This document shows positions 18,829 to 29,399 of a stretch of DNA of 64,000 bases, in pieces. Both the position numbers and the translations under genes were made by a program. The notes under the pieces are model-generated. The model ran no database searches, was not told the origin of the DNA, and was given only the letters and a program-made list of their open reading frames with translations. Source of the DNA: Amoebidium appalachense (Eukaryota > Ichthyosporea); contig CAVNZM010000002.1 in NCBI GenBank assembly GCA_963693365.1, forward strand, positions 10,664,001 to 10,728,000. Reading direction: 5' to 3'. The first letter of the stretch is position 1; each line of letters begins with the position of its first letter.

Positions 18829-19884
18829 ATGGCCCCTCCTCCTGCTCTGGTCGCCAAGGGGGCCGCTCTCCTCGAAAAGCTTTTGGAGATCTCCACCGAT
18901 GCGGACGACGCAAGCCTCAAAAGTCTGGCCGTTTTGCAGTCCAACGCCCTTCCCTGGAACAGCCTGCCGGCAGAAACCGTCAACAGTGTGGTTTCAGCCC
19001 TCAAGGCGCGCTCGGTGGCTTTTGATGACCCTGAGATGGTCGGTTGGAAAGTCACCGACCAGCTGCACTTGCTCTGTCGCACTCCTCGCAGCGGCCGTGC
19101 CTCCCCCCCACCTGGGTCGCCCTCTCCCCAGCGGCGTTCTGACGGTGTAGACGTCCAAGAGCAGCTGCAGGCGATTTCTGCCCAAGTGCAAGCACTCTCT
19201 GTTGCCCAGTCTGGTCGCCCCAAGAAGCCCTCTGCCGGCGGCCTGCTGAGCACCCTGTCTGCGCGGGCAAAGGGCAAGGAGCCTGTCTATGCGTACGACA
19301 CCGGCAGTGAATACACCCCATCGTCGAGTGAGGATTCTGATTCCAGCAGCAGTGGCTACGGTCGTTCCTCTCGCAGCCGTCGTTCCTCTGGCCGTTCCAA
19401 ATCCAACCCCAGCCGTTATCTGCTCTCCAGCGGCGCCAAAGTCAATTTGCGCGTCAAAGAACGTCTGGCCCCTTCCTACCTCAAGAGCACCTTGGCTGAC
19501 CAGGCCTCGGTCACTGCGGCTGTCCACGCGGCGGATTGGGTCAGCTACCGCAACAAACGGGAGGCTCTGACGCTTGCCCGTATGCTGGATCTGCTGCTGG
19601 CCGCCGACCCTAAGGCCCGCAAGGAGTCACCTGCTGTGGAAGTTGGTGTGCGCCGTCTGCTGGCTGTGCAGACTGCTGATCAGTCCAACGGGGACTGGGC
19701 TGTTGCAGAGCAGTTTGAGGAGCTCCCTGCGCGCAGCCTGCCCCTGCCCCCTGCCTTGGCCACCCGGGCTGTTCGTCAAGCCAAGACCCTCGCCGAAGTC
19801 ACCCGGGCTCGGCGCGGTCCCGGCAGTGGCCCATCCGGAGCCGGTCCATCGACCCCTCCGGGGACCGGTGGGCACAGGGCCTAA
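18829..19884 (+). CDS. Gag-like ORF1, duplicate copy
   Basis: Intact, about 351 residues. It differs from 12749-13804 by one residue (Pro in MAPPPALV, the residue also found in copies A and B, so the Ser in unit 1 is the new state). See the copy B entry for domain layout. Confidence 0.75.
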   Translation: MAPPPALVAKGAALLEKLLEISTDADDASLKSLAVLQSNALPWNSLPAETVNSVVSALKARSVAFDDPEMVGWKVTDQLHLLCRTPRSGRASPPPGSPSPQRRSDGVDVQEQLQAISAQVQALSVAQSGRPKKPSAGGLLSTLSARAKGKEPVYAYDTGSEYTPSSSEDSDSSSSGYGRSSRSRRSSGRSKSNPSRYLLSSGAKVNLRVKERLAPSYLKSTLADQASVTAAVHAADWVSYRNKREALTLARMLDLLLAADPKARKESPAVEVGVRRLLAVQTADQSNGDWAVAEQFEELPARSLPLPPALATRAVRQAKTLAEVTRARRGPGSGPSGAGPSTPPGTGGHRA

Positions 19885-19961
19885 ACGGCCCTTTGGGGGT
19901 TCGGCACGCGGTTCTGTATATTCTTTTCTCGTGGCTTCCTGCCACGTGCCCTTGATTAAAT

Positions 19962-21158
19962 ATGCCCCCTAATTTTTCTAAGGATTCCACAGCTATGCCA
20001 CGTCATGTCTTTGCCGCCTCTGATTTGTTTCCTGTTCCGGCCATTCCTGTGCCGGACCGTTCTGGACAAGCCCGTCTACGGAGTCAACGCCGTCGGCAAC
20101 GTCTGTCTCACCGCCTGATGGGGGTAACCTTGGCTAACCGCTGTCTTGGTGCCCTCAACGACCTCTGGGCAGGCGGCCCTTGCCCATTCCCGACCCGGTT
20201 GGTGAACAGTCACCACCATGCCCTGTGGACCTTTGTCCGCAGGGCCAGCTACGATGCTATACGCGCGGGTGTGTACGACGCTCAGCCTGCAAGTAGTGTC
20301 TTGGCTGCGTTCCCCGCGGCCTACCCTGTATTGACAGGATGGCTACCTCTCACGGCGGCAAATGCCGCTTTGCCACCCCCTGGGGTTGGAGCCACAGTGG
20401 ACGTGTTGCAGTTTTTGTCTCCTACGCTGCAGCCGTTTTTGGCCAACTGCGACGGCGGCCTTCTCAAGCCTGTTCCGCCGACGCCTGCAGAGCTGCGCCG
20501 CATCCGACCGGCGCATCACGTTCCCAGTGGGGAATACGGTCCCCTGCTTCTTCGGCTTCAAGACTGCGGCATGGTGCACTATTTTGAGGGGAAGGAAAAA
20601 CCACTGGCCATCAATGGGCTGTTTGGGGTCCCCAAAGACACCAGAGCCCGCGTCATTTTTGACGGCCGCCGTGGCAACCTGTTCTTTGCCCGTGATCATC
20701 CTGCCCTCCAGGTGCACCTGCCCAACCCTGCCGATTTTGCTGATCTGTTGCTGGGGCCTGACGATTGCCTCTATTTTGGCAAGTCGGACATGGACAACCA
20801 GTTCCATCGTCTTCTTGCCCCCGAGTGGCTGTGGCGGTACTTCGGATTGCCGCCTGTGTCTTCGGAGGCTGTTGGCATTTCTGGGCCCGACCGGCTTGTG
20901 TACCCGGCCCTCAAGACCGTGCCCATGGGCTGGGTGCATTCTGTGCTTGTGGCTCAAGACGTCCATGGGCAGTTGGCTGACCAAGCCGGAATGCCCCGCA
21001 TTGAGCGCCTCTGTGCGATAGTGCCGCGGCCTGTGGAGGCCACGCAGCATGCCCTGTATGTGGACGACTGTGGCTGGGTCGGCACAGATGCCACCGCCAT
21101 CAATCGTCAGCGTGAATCGTATTTCAATAGGCAAAAATGTGGGCCGCGTATAAAATGA
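19962..21158 (+). CDS. Truncated reverse transcriptase, duplicate copy
   Basis: Same 398-residue fusion as 13882-15078: palm with YVDD present, RNase H missing, 11 C-terminal residues from segment-A sequence. Confidence 0.8.
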   Translation: MPPNFSKDSTAMPRHVFAASDLFPVPAIPVPDRSGQARLRSQRRRQRLSHRLMGVTLANRCLGALNDLWAGGPCPFPTRLVNSHHHALWTFVRRASYDAIRAGVYDAQPASSVLAAFPAAYPVLTGWLPLTAANAALPPPGVGATVDVLQFLSPTLQPFLANCDGGLLKPVPPTPAELRRIRPAHHVPSGEYGPLLLRLQDCGMVHYFEGKEKPLAINGLFGVPKDTRARVIFDGRRGNLFFARDHPALQVHLPNPADFADLLLGPDDCLYFGKSDMDNQFHRLLAPEWLWRYFGLPPVSSEAVGISGPDRLVYPALKTVPMGWVHSVLVAQDVHGQLADQAGMPRIERLCAIVPRPVEATQHALYVDDCGWVGTDATAINRQRESYFNRQKCGPRIK

Positions 21159-21652
21159 GCTTGCGCGGCCCCAGGGAGGTCAGTTGCGGCGCTACTGAGC
21201 GCGCTTAGGTCCCTTTAGACCCAATTTTTTAGCTAAGTTTTTGCCCACCCACCACACCCTTTGCCTATTTAGGCACTAGGCTACGTTTTTTGAGCATGTT
21301 TCTGTATGACCTTTGTCATTCTTTTCATTGCTCCTGTGGAGCACACCTGTGCCTGCTTGTGAGATTGATCCACAGGCACCGGCTCATGTATCCCCTTGCT
21401 GGGGCTGGTAAAGACGAGGTTGGCATAAGAATATCGCGTTCATCTTGTCTAAGCCCTGGTCCCCAGCTGTCACCCTCTCTCCAGCGTTGTTCTGACGGTG
21501 TAGACGTCCAAGAGCAGCTTTCTTTCTGACATTTGTCATTCTTTTCATTGCTCCTGTGGAGCACACCTATGCCTGCTTGTAAGGATGATCCACAGGCACC
21601 GGCTCATGTATCCCCTTGCTGGGGCTGGTAAAGACGACGTTGGCATAAGAAT
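21128..21652 (+). repeat. Duplicate of partial segment A, B2 and the chimeric second B module
   Basis: Copies of 15048-15572: partial A with TATAAAATGAGC (about 21149), B2 (21337-21432), gag scrap, second B (21557-21652). Confidence 0.8.
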
Positions 21653-21704
21653 GGCCGTGTTCCCATTTGTGCCTTTTCGGCCTACAGTGGTGCCTTCCCA
21701 CCCA

Positions 21705-22232
21705 TGGTTCGTTTTTAAACGGGTTTTCTTTGAGAAACGGCCGCAGCCACGACGATTAATTGACATGTGGAAATTCGAACTGCCAGCTACTTGATTGGTT
21801 AGTCTCTTGGTATGGCTTAGCCAATCAGTTCTCTGTACGTAAATGTAAGTGCAATGATTGGTCCTGTTTAAGTGTAGCCATATTTGGTCTTTACATTCCC
21901 CTGTAGCCAATCAGATGTTGTGAGCCATATCCTGCGTGTATATAAACCGCTAGCCCGAAGATTCGTAGGCCTCTCAGTCGCTGGCACTGCTCCTGAGCAG
22001 AATGTGTCCTTAGTCTAGCAAGTTGGCAGGGCCTCCTAAAGCCCGTAAACGGTTGTTTTCTCCAGTCAAGCATTTTGTTTTTCCCGCCCACCCTCCCTTG
22101 AGTGGCTGTGGTGATGGCCTGCCATCTAAAGTGTGTGTCCTTGGAGAGCACACGTGTTTGTGTGTGGCAGCTACACACGACACTGCAAGTAATCTATCCC
22201 CTTGCTAGGGCGAGTAAAGAGTGACGGCACAA
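21705..22232 (+). mobile_element. P unit, duplicate copy
   Basis: Duplicate of 15625-16152 with identical CCAAT/TATA layout (TATA at about 21940). Confidence 0.6.
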
Positions 22233-22496
22233 GAACTAGTTTTCCCAGTCTTTGGTGCCCTTTTTGTGTCGCGCCAGCCCCGCCTCAGGCATAGCCCTGC
22301 TGCCACCATGTTGTTCCTTCTCTGGCCGCGATGCCTTGGTTTGGTGGCGCTGTTTCGTCCTCCTACCGCGGGTCGCTCCCCTCCCCACTCATCCTCGCGC
22401 TCATCTTGTTTTGGCCCTGGCCCCCCACAGGCCATGGGCCTTCCAGCTTAAGTAGCCTGGTTCGGGCCTACGCACAGGTTTTTCTTTCTGTTTGCG

Positions 22497-24095
22497 GTGC
22501 TTCCGCCCGTGCCTTTCGTTGTCGTTAATAATGGCCCCGGTAATTTCAATGGAAGCTCATTCTATGCCAGTCAGCCCTTTGCCGCCTCTGATCTTTTCCC
22601 CATCCCAACCATTCCTGTCCCTACTCGTCGTGACCCTGCAGCCGGTCCCCTTCGCAGCCAGCGCCGCCGGCAGCGTTTGTCTCGCCATGTGTCTGCTGTC
22701 GCGCTGGCTAACCGCTGTATTTGCTCCCTCAACGAGTTGTGGGCAGGTGGCCCTTTCCATTTTCCGTCTCGGTCGGTGAACAGTAACCACCAAGCCTTCT
22801 GGACCTTTGTCCTGAGGGCAAGCCACGACGCTATACGCGCGCGCGCGCGGGTGTCTTTGATGCTCAGCCAGCGAGTAGCCTCTTGGCCGCGCTCCCCTCG
22901 CCGTACCCTGTCCTTATAGGTTGTTTGCCCCTTACAGCTGCCAATGCCGCTCTTCCACCCCCTGGGGTAGGGGGCACGGTCGACGTGAAGCAGTACGTGT
23001 CTCCTGTGCTGCATCCGTTTTTGTTTTGTACAGTCAGCTAGCAGACACCGCTGGCATGTGTTTGAGCGCCTTTGCGCTATTGTTCCCCAAGAAATTGGTT
23101 CCTCTCTGCATGTGTTGTGTTGTATGTGGATGATCATGCCGGTGGCTTGGCACTAACCCCCGTGCCCTCCGGGAGCAGCAGCGTGATTATCATCGCGTCA
23201 CCGGTCCGACGGGTTTGCCTGCCAACCCCACCAAAGATGTTGTTGCCGGTTCCTCCAAGGCCTTGGACCTGTTAGGTTGGAGATGCTCCACTCTGGGTTG
23301 GTGCGCCCGGCCCCGGCTTCTCTAGCCCACCTTCTGGTGGAGACTCGTGCTGTGCTCCGTCGTGGCACCGTCAGCAAGCTTCAACTGCAGCAGCTACGTG
23401 GCGGGTCGGTGTGGGTTTTGTTGTTGCAGCGGTCAGCCCTCTCCGTTCTTGATGCCGCCTACCAGCTGAGTGCCCGTCTTGGTCCCAGGGCGCTCCCCCT
23501 TCCGCCTGCGGTCGCTTAAGAGTTCAACACTCTATGTGCCCTCGTCCCTCTCCTGCGCTGCGACCTGCACTCAGCCTTTGCACCCACCATGTTCTGCTCG
23601 GACACCTCCAAGGTAGGTGGTGCCGTGCTTTCCCGTGTGTTGCCGTCTGGTCTTCTCCAGGATGTCCTGCCCTTCTGCAACCGTTGTGGCCACCACACCA
23701 CCCTGGCTTCCACACCAAACACCCAGCCCTGTGTCCCTGCCCCCCCCCCCCGCTTCTGTTTTGGCTGGCCTTAATGCGGGCCGGGCCGTTGGAGCACCAC
23801 CATCAGCCACCGTTGGCTCTACGACGACCACATCAACATTCTGGAAGGAGAGAGTCTGCTGCTTGGCTTGCGCCGCTTGGGTCGTTCCTGCTTAGCCCGC
23901 AGCCGCCGCTACATGTGGGGTCTGGACTCTACTGCATCCTGGGGCTGTAGCCAAGGGCCACTCGGCCTCCCACCGCCTGAATCGTGTCTGCCGCCAAGTG
24001 GCTGCTTATTCGCTGGCCCTTGATATCCGTCTCTATTGGCTCTGGCTTCCTTCGGCCTGCTATCAACCCTGCCGATGGTCCGTCCCGCATATTTT
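22497..24095 (+). pseudogene. Degenerate RT-RNase H of family 1b retrotransposon
   Basis: Frame changes and deletions throughout, but the order matches family-1 ORF2. N-terminal FAASDLFPIPTIPV and LANRCICSLNELW come first, then LPLTAANAALPPPGVGGTVD (about 22925-22985). A deletion removes much of the palm, leaving VVLYVDDHAGG (about 23110). LVETRAVLRRGTVSKLQLQQ follows (23340-23395), then MFCSDTSKVGGAVLSRVLPS (RNase H, about 23589) and AAYSLALDIRLYWLWLPSA near 24000-24060. A (CG)n-like slip at 22840-22852 also breaks the frame. No recombinase follows. The element is dead and older than the family-1 copies. Confidence 0.8.
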
Positions 24096-24149
24096 GAGTT
24101 GTATTTTTTATTGTGTTTTTGTTAGAATTTTAATTTTGCACCTGTTAAT

Positions 24150-24150
<1 letters not shown>

Positions 24151-24217
<67 letters not shown>

Positions 24218-24269
24218 CCACACACACACACACACACACACACCTACACCTACACCTACACCTCCACAC

Positions 24270-24306
<37 letters not shown>

Positions 24307-24399
24307 CACCTACACCTACACCTCCACACACACGCACACACACACACACACACACACAGACACACACCTAAACCACCCACACATCATACACAAACACAC

Positions 24400-24444
<45 letters not shown>

Positions 24445-24460
24445 CATACACACAGACATA
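24151..24460. repeat. (CA)n microsatellite with internal CACCTA repeats
   Basis: About 300 bp of CA dinucleotides. Two identical ~60-bp blocks at 24241-24300 and 24301-24360 carry CACCTACACCTACACCTACA. It sits where the 3' part of family 1b should continue, so expansion or loss has replaced that sequence. Confidence 0.95.
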
Positions 24461-24631
24461 TGTGTGCGCGTCTATAGCTTCGAAATGTGTGCGCGTCTAT
24501 AGCTTTGAATTTTGGATATGTTTAATTTCTTTTTGTTTTCCAATGGTCTTGCTCCCTGCACCCATGTGCTATGTTGCGTCGCCCGTTTTCCCCTGCATGG
24601 TCTCTTCCCGCCCATGCCAGCAAGGCAAGAG

Positions 24632-24726
24632 TGGAGCACACATGTGCCTGCTGAGATCATAGGGTCAGCAGGCACCACCTCAAGTATCCCCGTGCTGGGG
24701 CTGGTAAAGGCGACATTGGCACAATA
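24632..24726 (+). repeat. Segment B1 of family 1b
   Basis: Diverged B module: TGGAGCACACATGTGCCTGC, an 11-bp inverted repeat GTGCCTGCTGA / TCAGCAGGCAC, CCCC-GTGCT-GGGG and GGCACAA. It is joined directly to segment A at TTAGTTTGTAAACG. Confidence 0.75.
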
Positions 24727-25232
24727 CTTAGTTTGTAAACGTGTTTTCTTTGCAGGAGAATTAGATAGCCCCGTTGGAGTGAAATTGTGTATTGCGAGTG
24801 TGCTGTAAACTTCGTAGTAGTAATATGTTGTAGGCCTTGGTGTGTTTGATGTGTGTGCAAAGTTTCAGGCTGCTAGCGTTTTTATTTAGGGAGCTGTAGC
24901 TGTTTTTTTTGTTGTGTGGGATATGCCATATGGATATATTGATGAGTGTGAGTTATATCTAGTCCGAAATGGGCGGCAATTGATTTGGTCTTTGTGATCT
25001 AGGGGTTTTAGCCACTTGTGAAAATTTTTCATTGGTTGATGTGCAGCAAAAATTCCATTTTGGTAGATTTCATGGATTTGATAGGTTCTAAGTCATTTCT
25101 TCATATTTCCATAGGCAAAAATGTGGGCCGCGCTATATATGAGCTTGCGCGGCCCCAGGGAGGTCAGTTGCGGCGCTACTGAGCGCGTTTAGGTCTCTTT
25201 AGGCCCAATTGTTTAGCTAAGTTTTTTTTTGC
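24727..25232 (+). repeat. Segment A following family-1b B1
   Basis: About 506 bp, close to family-1 A: TTAGTTTGTAAACGTG to AGCTAAGTTTTTTTTTGC. The core promoter box here reads CTATATATGAGC. Confidence 0.8.
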
Positions 25233-25237
25233 CGAAT

Positions 25238-25640
25238 GATTAGTTTGTAAGCGTTTTTACTTTGCAGGAGCATTGGACAGCACCAAAGACAGAGTAACAG
25301 GACTCCGTGTGCGAGATATGCAGGTGATAGTGGTAGCAAAAATTCGGTGATGTACGTATGCTGGTATACGATTTGCAGTTTAGGTTTTTATTGGAGTAAG
25401 TATGTAGAGGAATGTGTTCCTGCATGTGTAGACGTTTTGATTGGATTATAGTCATGAGGCGATCCCGCCCGCAATAGTTTTTGCATGTCGATGCTTTGGT
25501 TTAGAGCCTTTTGGCTGCTGTGTGCGTCTCAGTCGCTGTGCTCATTAGCATAATGTAGGTAGGCCTCCTTAGGCTGCCTGTTTCGGTGTAAGTAGGTAGG
25601 CCTTTTTAGGTTACTGCCTGTCTGTAGTCAAGTTTTTGCC
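25238..25640 (+). repeat. Second, strongly diverged segment A
   Basis: Starts TTAGTTTGTAAGCG and GCAGGAGCATTGGA, echoing the A start. It ends in AAGTTTTTGCCCACCCACC, the A2-B2 spacer motif. The middle is hardly alignable. It is probably the original A2 of family 1b, with the family-1 A (24727-25232) added later at the B|A joint. Confidence 0.55.
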
Positions 25641-25649
25641 CACCCACCC

Positions 25650-25735
25650 ACCCTTGCCTCATTAGGCTTTGAACTCTTGCCTCATTAGAATTGAACCCTT
25701 GCCTCATTAGGCTTGCCTCATAAGGCTTTGAATTG
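25650..25735 (+). repeat. Short TTGCCTCATTAGGCT tandem array in the A2-B2 spacer
   Basis: Four imperfect units of about 20-25 bp (TTGCCTCATTAGGCTTTGAA type) between segment A and B2. It corresponds to the single CCTATTTAGGCACTAGGC seen in the family-1 spacer. Confidence 0.7.
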
Positions 25736-25741
25736 CTCCTG

Positions 25742-25835
25742 TGGAGCACACACGTGCCTGAGATCATAGGGTCAGCAGGCACCATCTCAAGTATCCCCGT
25801 GCTGGGGCTGGTAAAGGCGACGATGGCACAAGAAC
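25742..25835 (+). repeat. Segment B2 of family 1b, right end of the cluster
   Basis: B module with GTGCCTG/CAGGCAC and CCCC-GTGCT-GGGG, ending GATGGCACAAGAAC. Sequence after it is unrelated to the cluster. Confidence 0.75.
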
Positions 25836-26039
25836 GTTGGGTTACAGCTGTTAGGACAACCAGATTCAAGTTTGAATGTGAAACAACAGGCCGGCTATGC
25901 AACAGCAAAACAAAAGCCTAGAATAAAGGCCAACAAGAAAAACAATGTCCTATCTACCCCAGTGTACTCTATGATGTGTGTGTGTGTGCATGTGTGCCGG
26001 TGTGTTTGTGTGTGTGTGTGTGTGTGAAATGCAGAACCC

Positions 26040-27175
26040 TCAAAGTTTCTCTACGACTTTGCGCAACAAATCAGTTGTTGCACGCCTCTGAGCCCGGGCA
26101 TCTTCATTATCCTCTGCACTTGGGCCTGCGTTTTCAAGCCTCCCTGCCAAATCCTTTACAGCCTGCACCAAAACACCACCCTGTGTGACCATCTTGCCTA
26201 CCCCCTCACGCATAAACTGAGACTCTTCTTTATAATGCCCCATGAACTCCTTCAAAGAGTTGCTAACAGTCTTGAGCACAGCCACCTGCTCGTTCTGTTT
26301 CTCCGTACCTGCCTTGTTTCTCTTGGCCCCGTGGTTGGCATGCATATCCCGCCTCCGTTTGTTTGCACCATCCATCGCGAAAAGCGCAGCCTGGGCGGCG
26401 GCAGGGTCAACCTGAGTGGGGTTAACACGCCTGGGTTGCTGTGCAGCCGGCTGGCCTGCGCCCACACCATCATCCCCCCCCGCACCCGCAGCCGCTGCTG
26501 CGCCAGCAGCGTTCCCTCCATTCACGGCAGTGTCCCCCTGATCTCCCTCGCCTGCCTCTCTGTCATCGTGCTCCTCCCTCCGGAACAAAACGTTGGCACC
26601 GTTCAAAACAACTTGCGGGTTCACGCTATCCGAGTCGACCATTAACTCCAGCAGCGCGTTGTACTGCTCTTGGGTGAGAGACACCTTAATCTTCTGGTCC
26701 TTCTTAACCACCTCGTACTCTCTCTTGTCAGCTCAAAAAAAGGTGGACGTCCAGAAGAACCTCGGGCTACGCCACGATTGAAGTCGTATATTTTGGTAAA
26801 AGAATTCTTTACGTTCCTCCACTTGTCGGACACTTGCTCAAGTCTCCATTCCAGAGGCGAGTCGACTCCGTCCTCCTGGGCTAGCCGACGGAAGATGTCA
26901 AACCGCCGACGTTCGTCGTTTTCGACCTCGCCGTTAAGTGGTCCCTCCCGCCTAAACACTCGTTCTGCTCTGATGAGCAGCAAAGTCTCCTGGGGGTACC
27001 AGTTTCGTTTCTTTCCCCCATCCGAACCGTCTTGGTTTTGTGCCGCCTGTTGTTTTTTGTTTTTGTTTTGGGCAGGAGTCTGAGGGGGCACCTGGCTAGT
27101 TGTCTGCCATGATGGTTGCAAATAAGAAAAGAGGGAAGAAGAAGAAGCGAAGAAAGTAGGCAAGCGTGACCTCAA
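26040..27175 (-). pseudogene. Myb/SANT-like DNA-binding protein, possibly transposon-derived, with a 2-bp frameshift
   Basis: On the minus strand the first part reads GGKKRNWYPQETLLLIRAER, then RRRFDIFRRLAQEDGV and VSDKWRNVKNSFTKIYDFNR, ending SSGRPPFFELTRE. That is the tryptophan-spaced trihelix (Myb/SANT-like) fold common in plant/algal regulators and in the Myb-like partner of Harbinger transposons. Immediately after LTRE (about 26715) an AGAGAG stretch shifts the frame by two. The next frame continues sensibly as YEVVKKDQKIKVSLTQEQYN, then an Ala/Gly/Asp-rich linker, a basic RRRDMHANHGAKRNK stretch and a C-terminal helix, ending at the stop at 26040. No in-frame ATG was found at the 5' end, and a MADN reading with an early stop lies nearby at about 27110, so the start is uncertain. 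It could also be an unusual intron. Confidence 0.6.
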
Positions 27176-29111
27176 GTTTCCTGCAGCGAAAGTGTGGCGG
27201 AAAAAAAAAAACAGGCTCCACGTGTACTGCGAACCTTCACGGTTGCCTGCTCGGTTTTATTCCCTCGGTGGGTAGATTTCTGCTGGGCATCATCTGAATC
27301 ATTATCTGAAAAAGGAAATTTTAATTAAAATCTAATGAATTACCGCGCAATGGGAACAGCCATCTGGGCAGAATTTATCCCATGTCGCGGGAATCTGATT
27401 CCATAAATGGTATCGGATTCCCATTCCCACGCAGTGGGAACGCAGCCAATGTACGCTGTTTGCTTGGTAGCTCCCGGTACACCTGATAATGCGGTGTCCC
27501 AACCTTACCCTTTTCCCGGCTGCTAGTACACATCATGGTAGTACTACGTGTTCTCTGGCCAGTTGTGTGGGCTTTCAGCGTCGGTGGGGTTATTTATGTT
27601 GCCCAACAAGTACCTGGCTGGGTTACTATGGATGGACGTTGTCTTAGGCGGCTTTGGGAATTCTTGTTCCTAAGGTCGCCCCAAAATGGGATGGCAGTAC
27701 TGCCCTATCTTTAAGAACAGGAGCAGATTTTATATCTTTGACCCCTATCCTATACCTCCCTAGGCTAGAGGTTGCCACACTATGTAAACACTATACCGTG
27801 CAACCCTGACCCCTGTGGGCGTAATCGGTGCCACAACCTGCACGCCACGTCCTCAAACGTCATCGCTACAGTGAATTCGCCCATCAGAATTAGCGGCATG
27901 ACGAACCATAAAAGACTACCAATTGGGTGTGTATTTAGCCAATGATAATTATCTAAATGGCAAACCATAAAAGGCTACTCAGACGGACCAAGAGGGCACC
28001 GCTTTGGAATTTAACCTCAGGGCAACATTGCACACCTGTGCCTGTTCGCGGAAGTCCATGTGATGCAAACAGTGATTCAAAGGTATCGAATCATGTACGC
28101 TGGTGCTCTGCCACGTACGACTGTGGCTTCAGCCGCCGTATTACCAAGTATGCTCTATTTTTGAGTTGGCACGTGAGCAGTCACTTCGAAAGAAAAGTTT
28201 TGTCGGCCTTGAAAAATAAGAGCTACCTCCAAAGGTAGCAGAAAAGGTGGTGCTTGTTAACTTGAAGTTGACGTCACCATAAGAAGGGAAAAAGCTGGGC
28301 CAATTGATGTCAATAAAATTTTAAAGCGTTTGTATGCTCTGAGCATACATGCTCCATTCCTTTTCATTAGACAATGCTTGTCTTTTCGCAGGACTCCCTA
28401 ACTGGTTATTAGAGCCCAATCGCCATCCATCTAGTACAGTAACTCCTTGTTAAACTTGTCCCAAAGTCCAAAACCAAACAGATTGCCGCAGTGGCCCGGA
28501 CAACAAGGCTCTTTTTAAAAAGCTGTTACTGTGCATGTATGTATGTTCTTATGATCAGGGTGCTGTTACAATAAAAATGAAAAAGGTGCGTTTAATTACG
28601 CATCCAATCGTGCCATGGTTGGACACAATTTCTTCTGATTAGCCAGGCAACTGCGGATGCAGGGACCCTTGAAGTTCTAAATCATAAAAGTTTAACTAAT
28701 ACGAATCCCTAAGTTATGACTCATTGAAAAGCAAACTGAGTTGATTAGCCGCTATCTGCAGCAATCAGCTGAGCCTGCCAGAGTTTGGAGTGGTTCGCTA
28801 AAATATTCGCCATAAGCTCCTCAGGACTCTGAGACATCTGTTGAAACAGAAAAACTTTCATGAACACCCGTTTTTTATTTAACGTCGTTTGAAAGAAAAG
28901 TTTATAAATCAGGGGGTTTTAAAACCCTGAGATTGTCACCGTCTCCTACTTACTCAGCAAGCATATTTTTATTTTTAAGTGGCGCTGAAAGGCCATTTGT
29001 TTTGATTCCGCGAAATGAGATTGTTTATTGAGGTACTCTTACGGTGATCATGCGTCTAATTTGCACTGACTCCTTTTTGTAAGCCAGCCAGGATGAAACT
29101 TAATGTGGTAA
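27176..29111. other. Gene-poor spacer
   Basis: No coding region is recognised. It holds an imperfect inverted pair around 27355-27450 (CGCGCAATGGGAAC ... CCCACGCAGTGGGAACGC), two ACCATAAAAG-rich near-repeats about 58 bp apart (27900 and 27960), and a palindrome GGGTTTTAAAACCC at about 28912-28925. It is AT-rich compared with the flanking elements. Confidence 0.6.
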
Positions 29112-29133
29112 GGTTTTATTTGTGGAATTTATT
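29112..29133 (+). repeat. Segment A1 of family-2 retrotransposon (22 bp)
   Basis: A 22-bp string starting GGTTTTATTTGTGGAATTTA is repeated exactly at 43314-43335, just after the B1 segment behind the recombinase. That places it as the left-hand A of a split direct repeat. Confidence 0.65.
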
Positions 29134-29217
29134 CCGGCGGCCCATACCACCACGGACCCTCCAGCTACTCTCCCCTCTACTCCTGAAGTCCCTCCTCAGG
29201 CCCCGCCGTCCCCGCCG

Positions 29218-29364
29218 ATGACTTCTCAAGACGCCGTCCTTGCCGCCCTCACCGCCATCAGCACCCAGATGGCTGGCGTCCTGGCCGCTCTCACCAACCG
29301 CGACCCTCATCAGCAAACATCTCCCGGCATCTTTTTCCCGTCTCAAACCACTCTGGGACATCCT
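29218..29364 (+). pseudogene. N-terminal exon-like piece of family-2 gag, cut by a 9.75-kb insertion
   Basis: ATG 29218 opens MTSQDAVLAALTAISTQMAG, followed by LAALTNRDPHQQTSPGIFFP, then SQTTLG, where the insertion begins. Upstream in the same frame is a Pro/Thr-rich stretch without Met. The rest of gag resumes at about 39108 on the far side of the insertion in a compatible frame. A helical N-terminus followed by a Pro-rich linker is usual for gag proteins of this order. Confidence 0.6.
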
Positions 29365-29399
29365 AAACCCGTAACCCATCCTGAACCATACCCTTTGTA

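Larger units (their letters stand above)
16741..22820. repeat. Tandem segmental duplication, unit 2 (6,080 bp)
   Basis: Second copy of 10660-16740 with a one-base deletion in a G-run near 17224 and one substitution at 18838. It begins CCCCAACGGGG directly after CTGAGGGCA and ends at 22820, where the family-1b RT resumes without a break. Confidence 0.95.

Noticed and set aside
24000-24480. Long His/Thr-rich open frame over the CA tract
   Set aside because: It is the direct translation of (CA)n; only its first 30 codons (AAYSLALDIRLYW) are real RNase H remnant.
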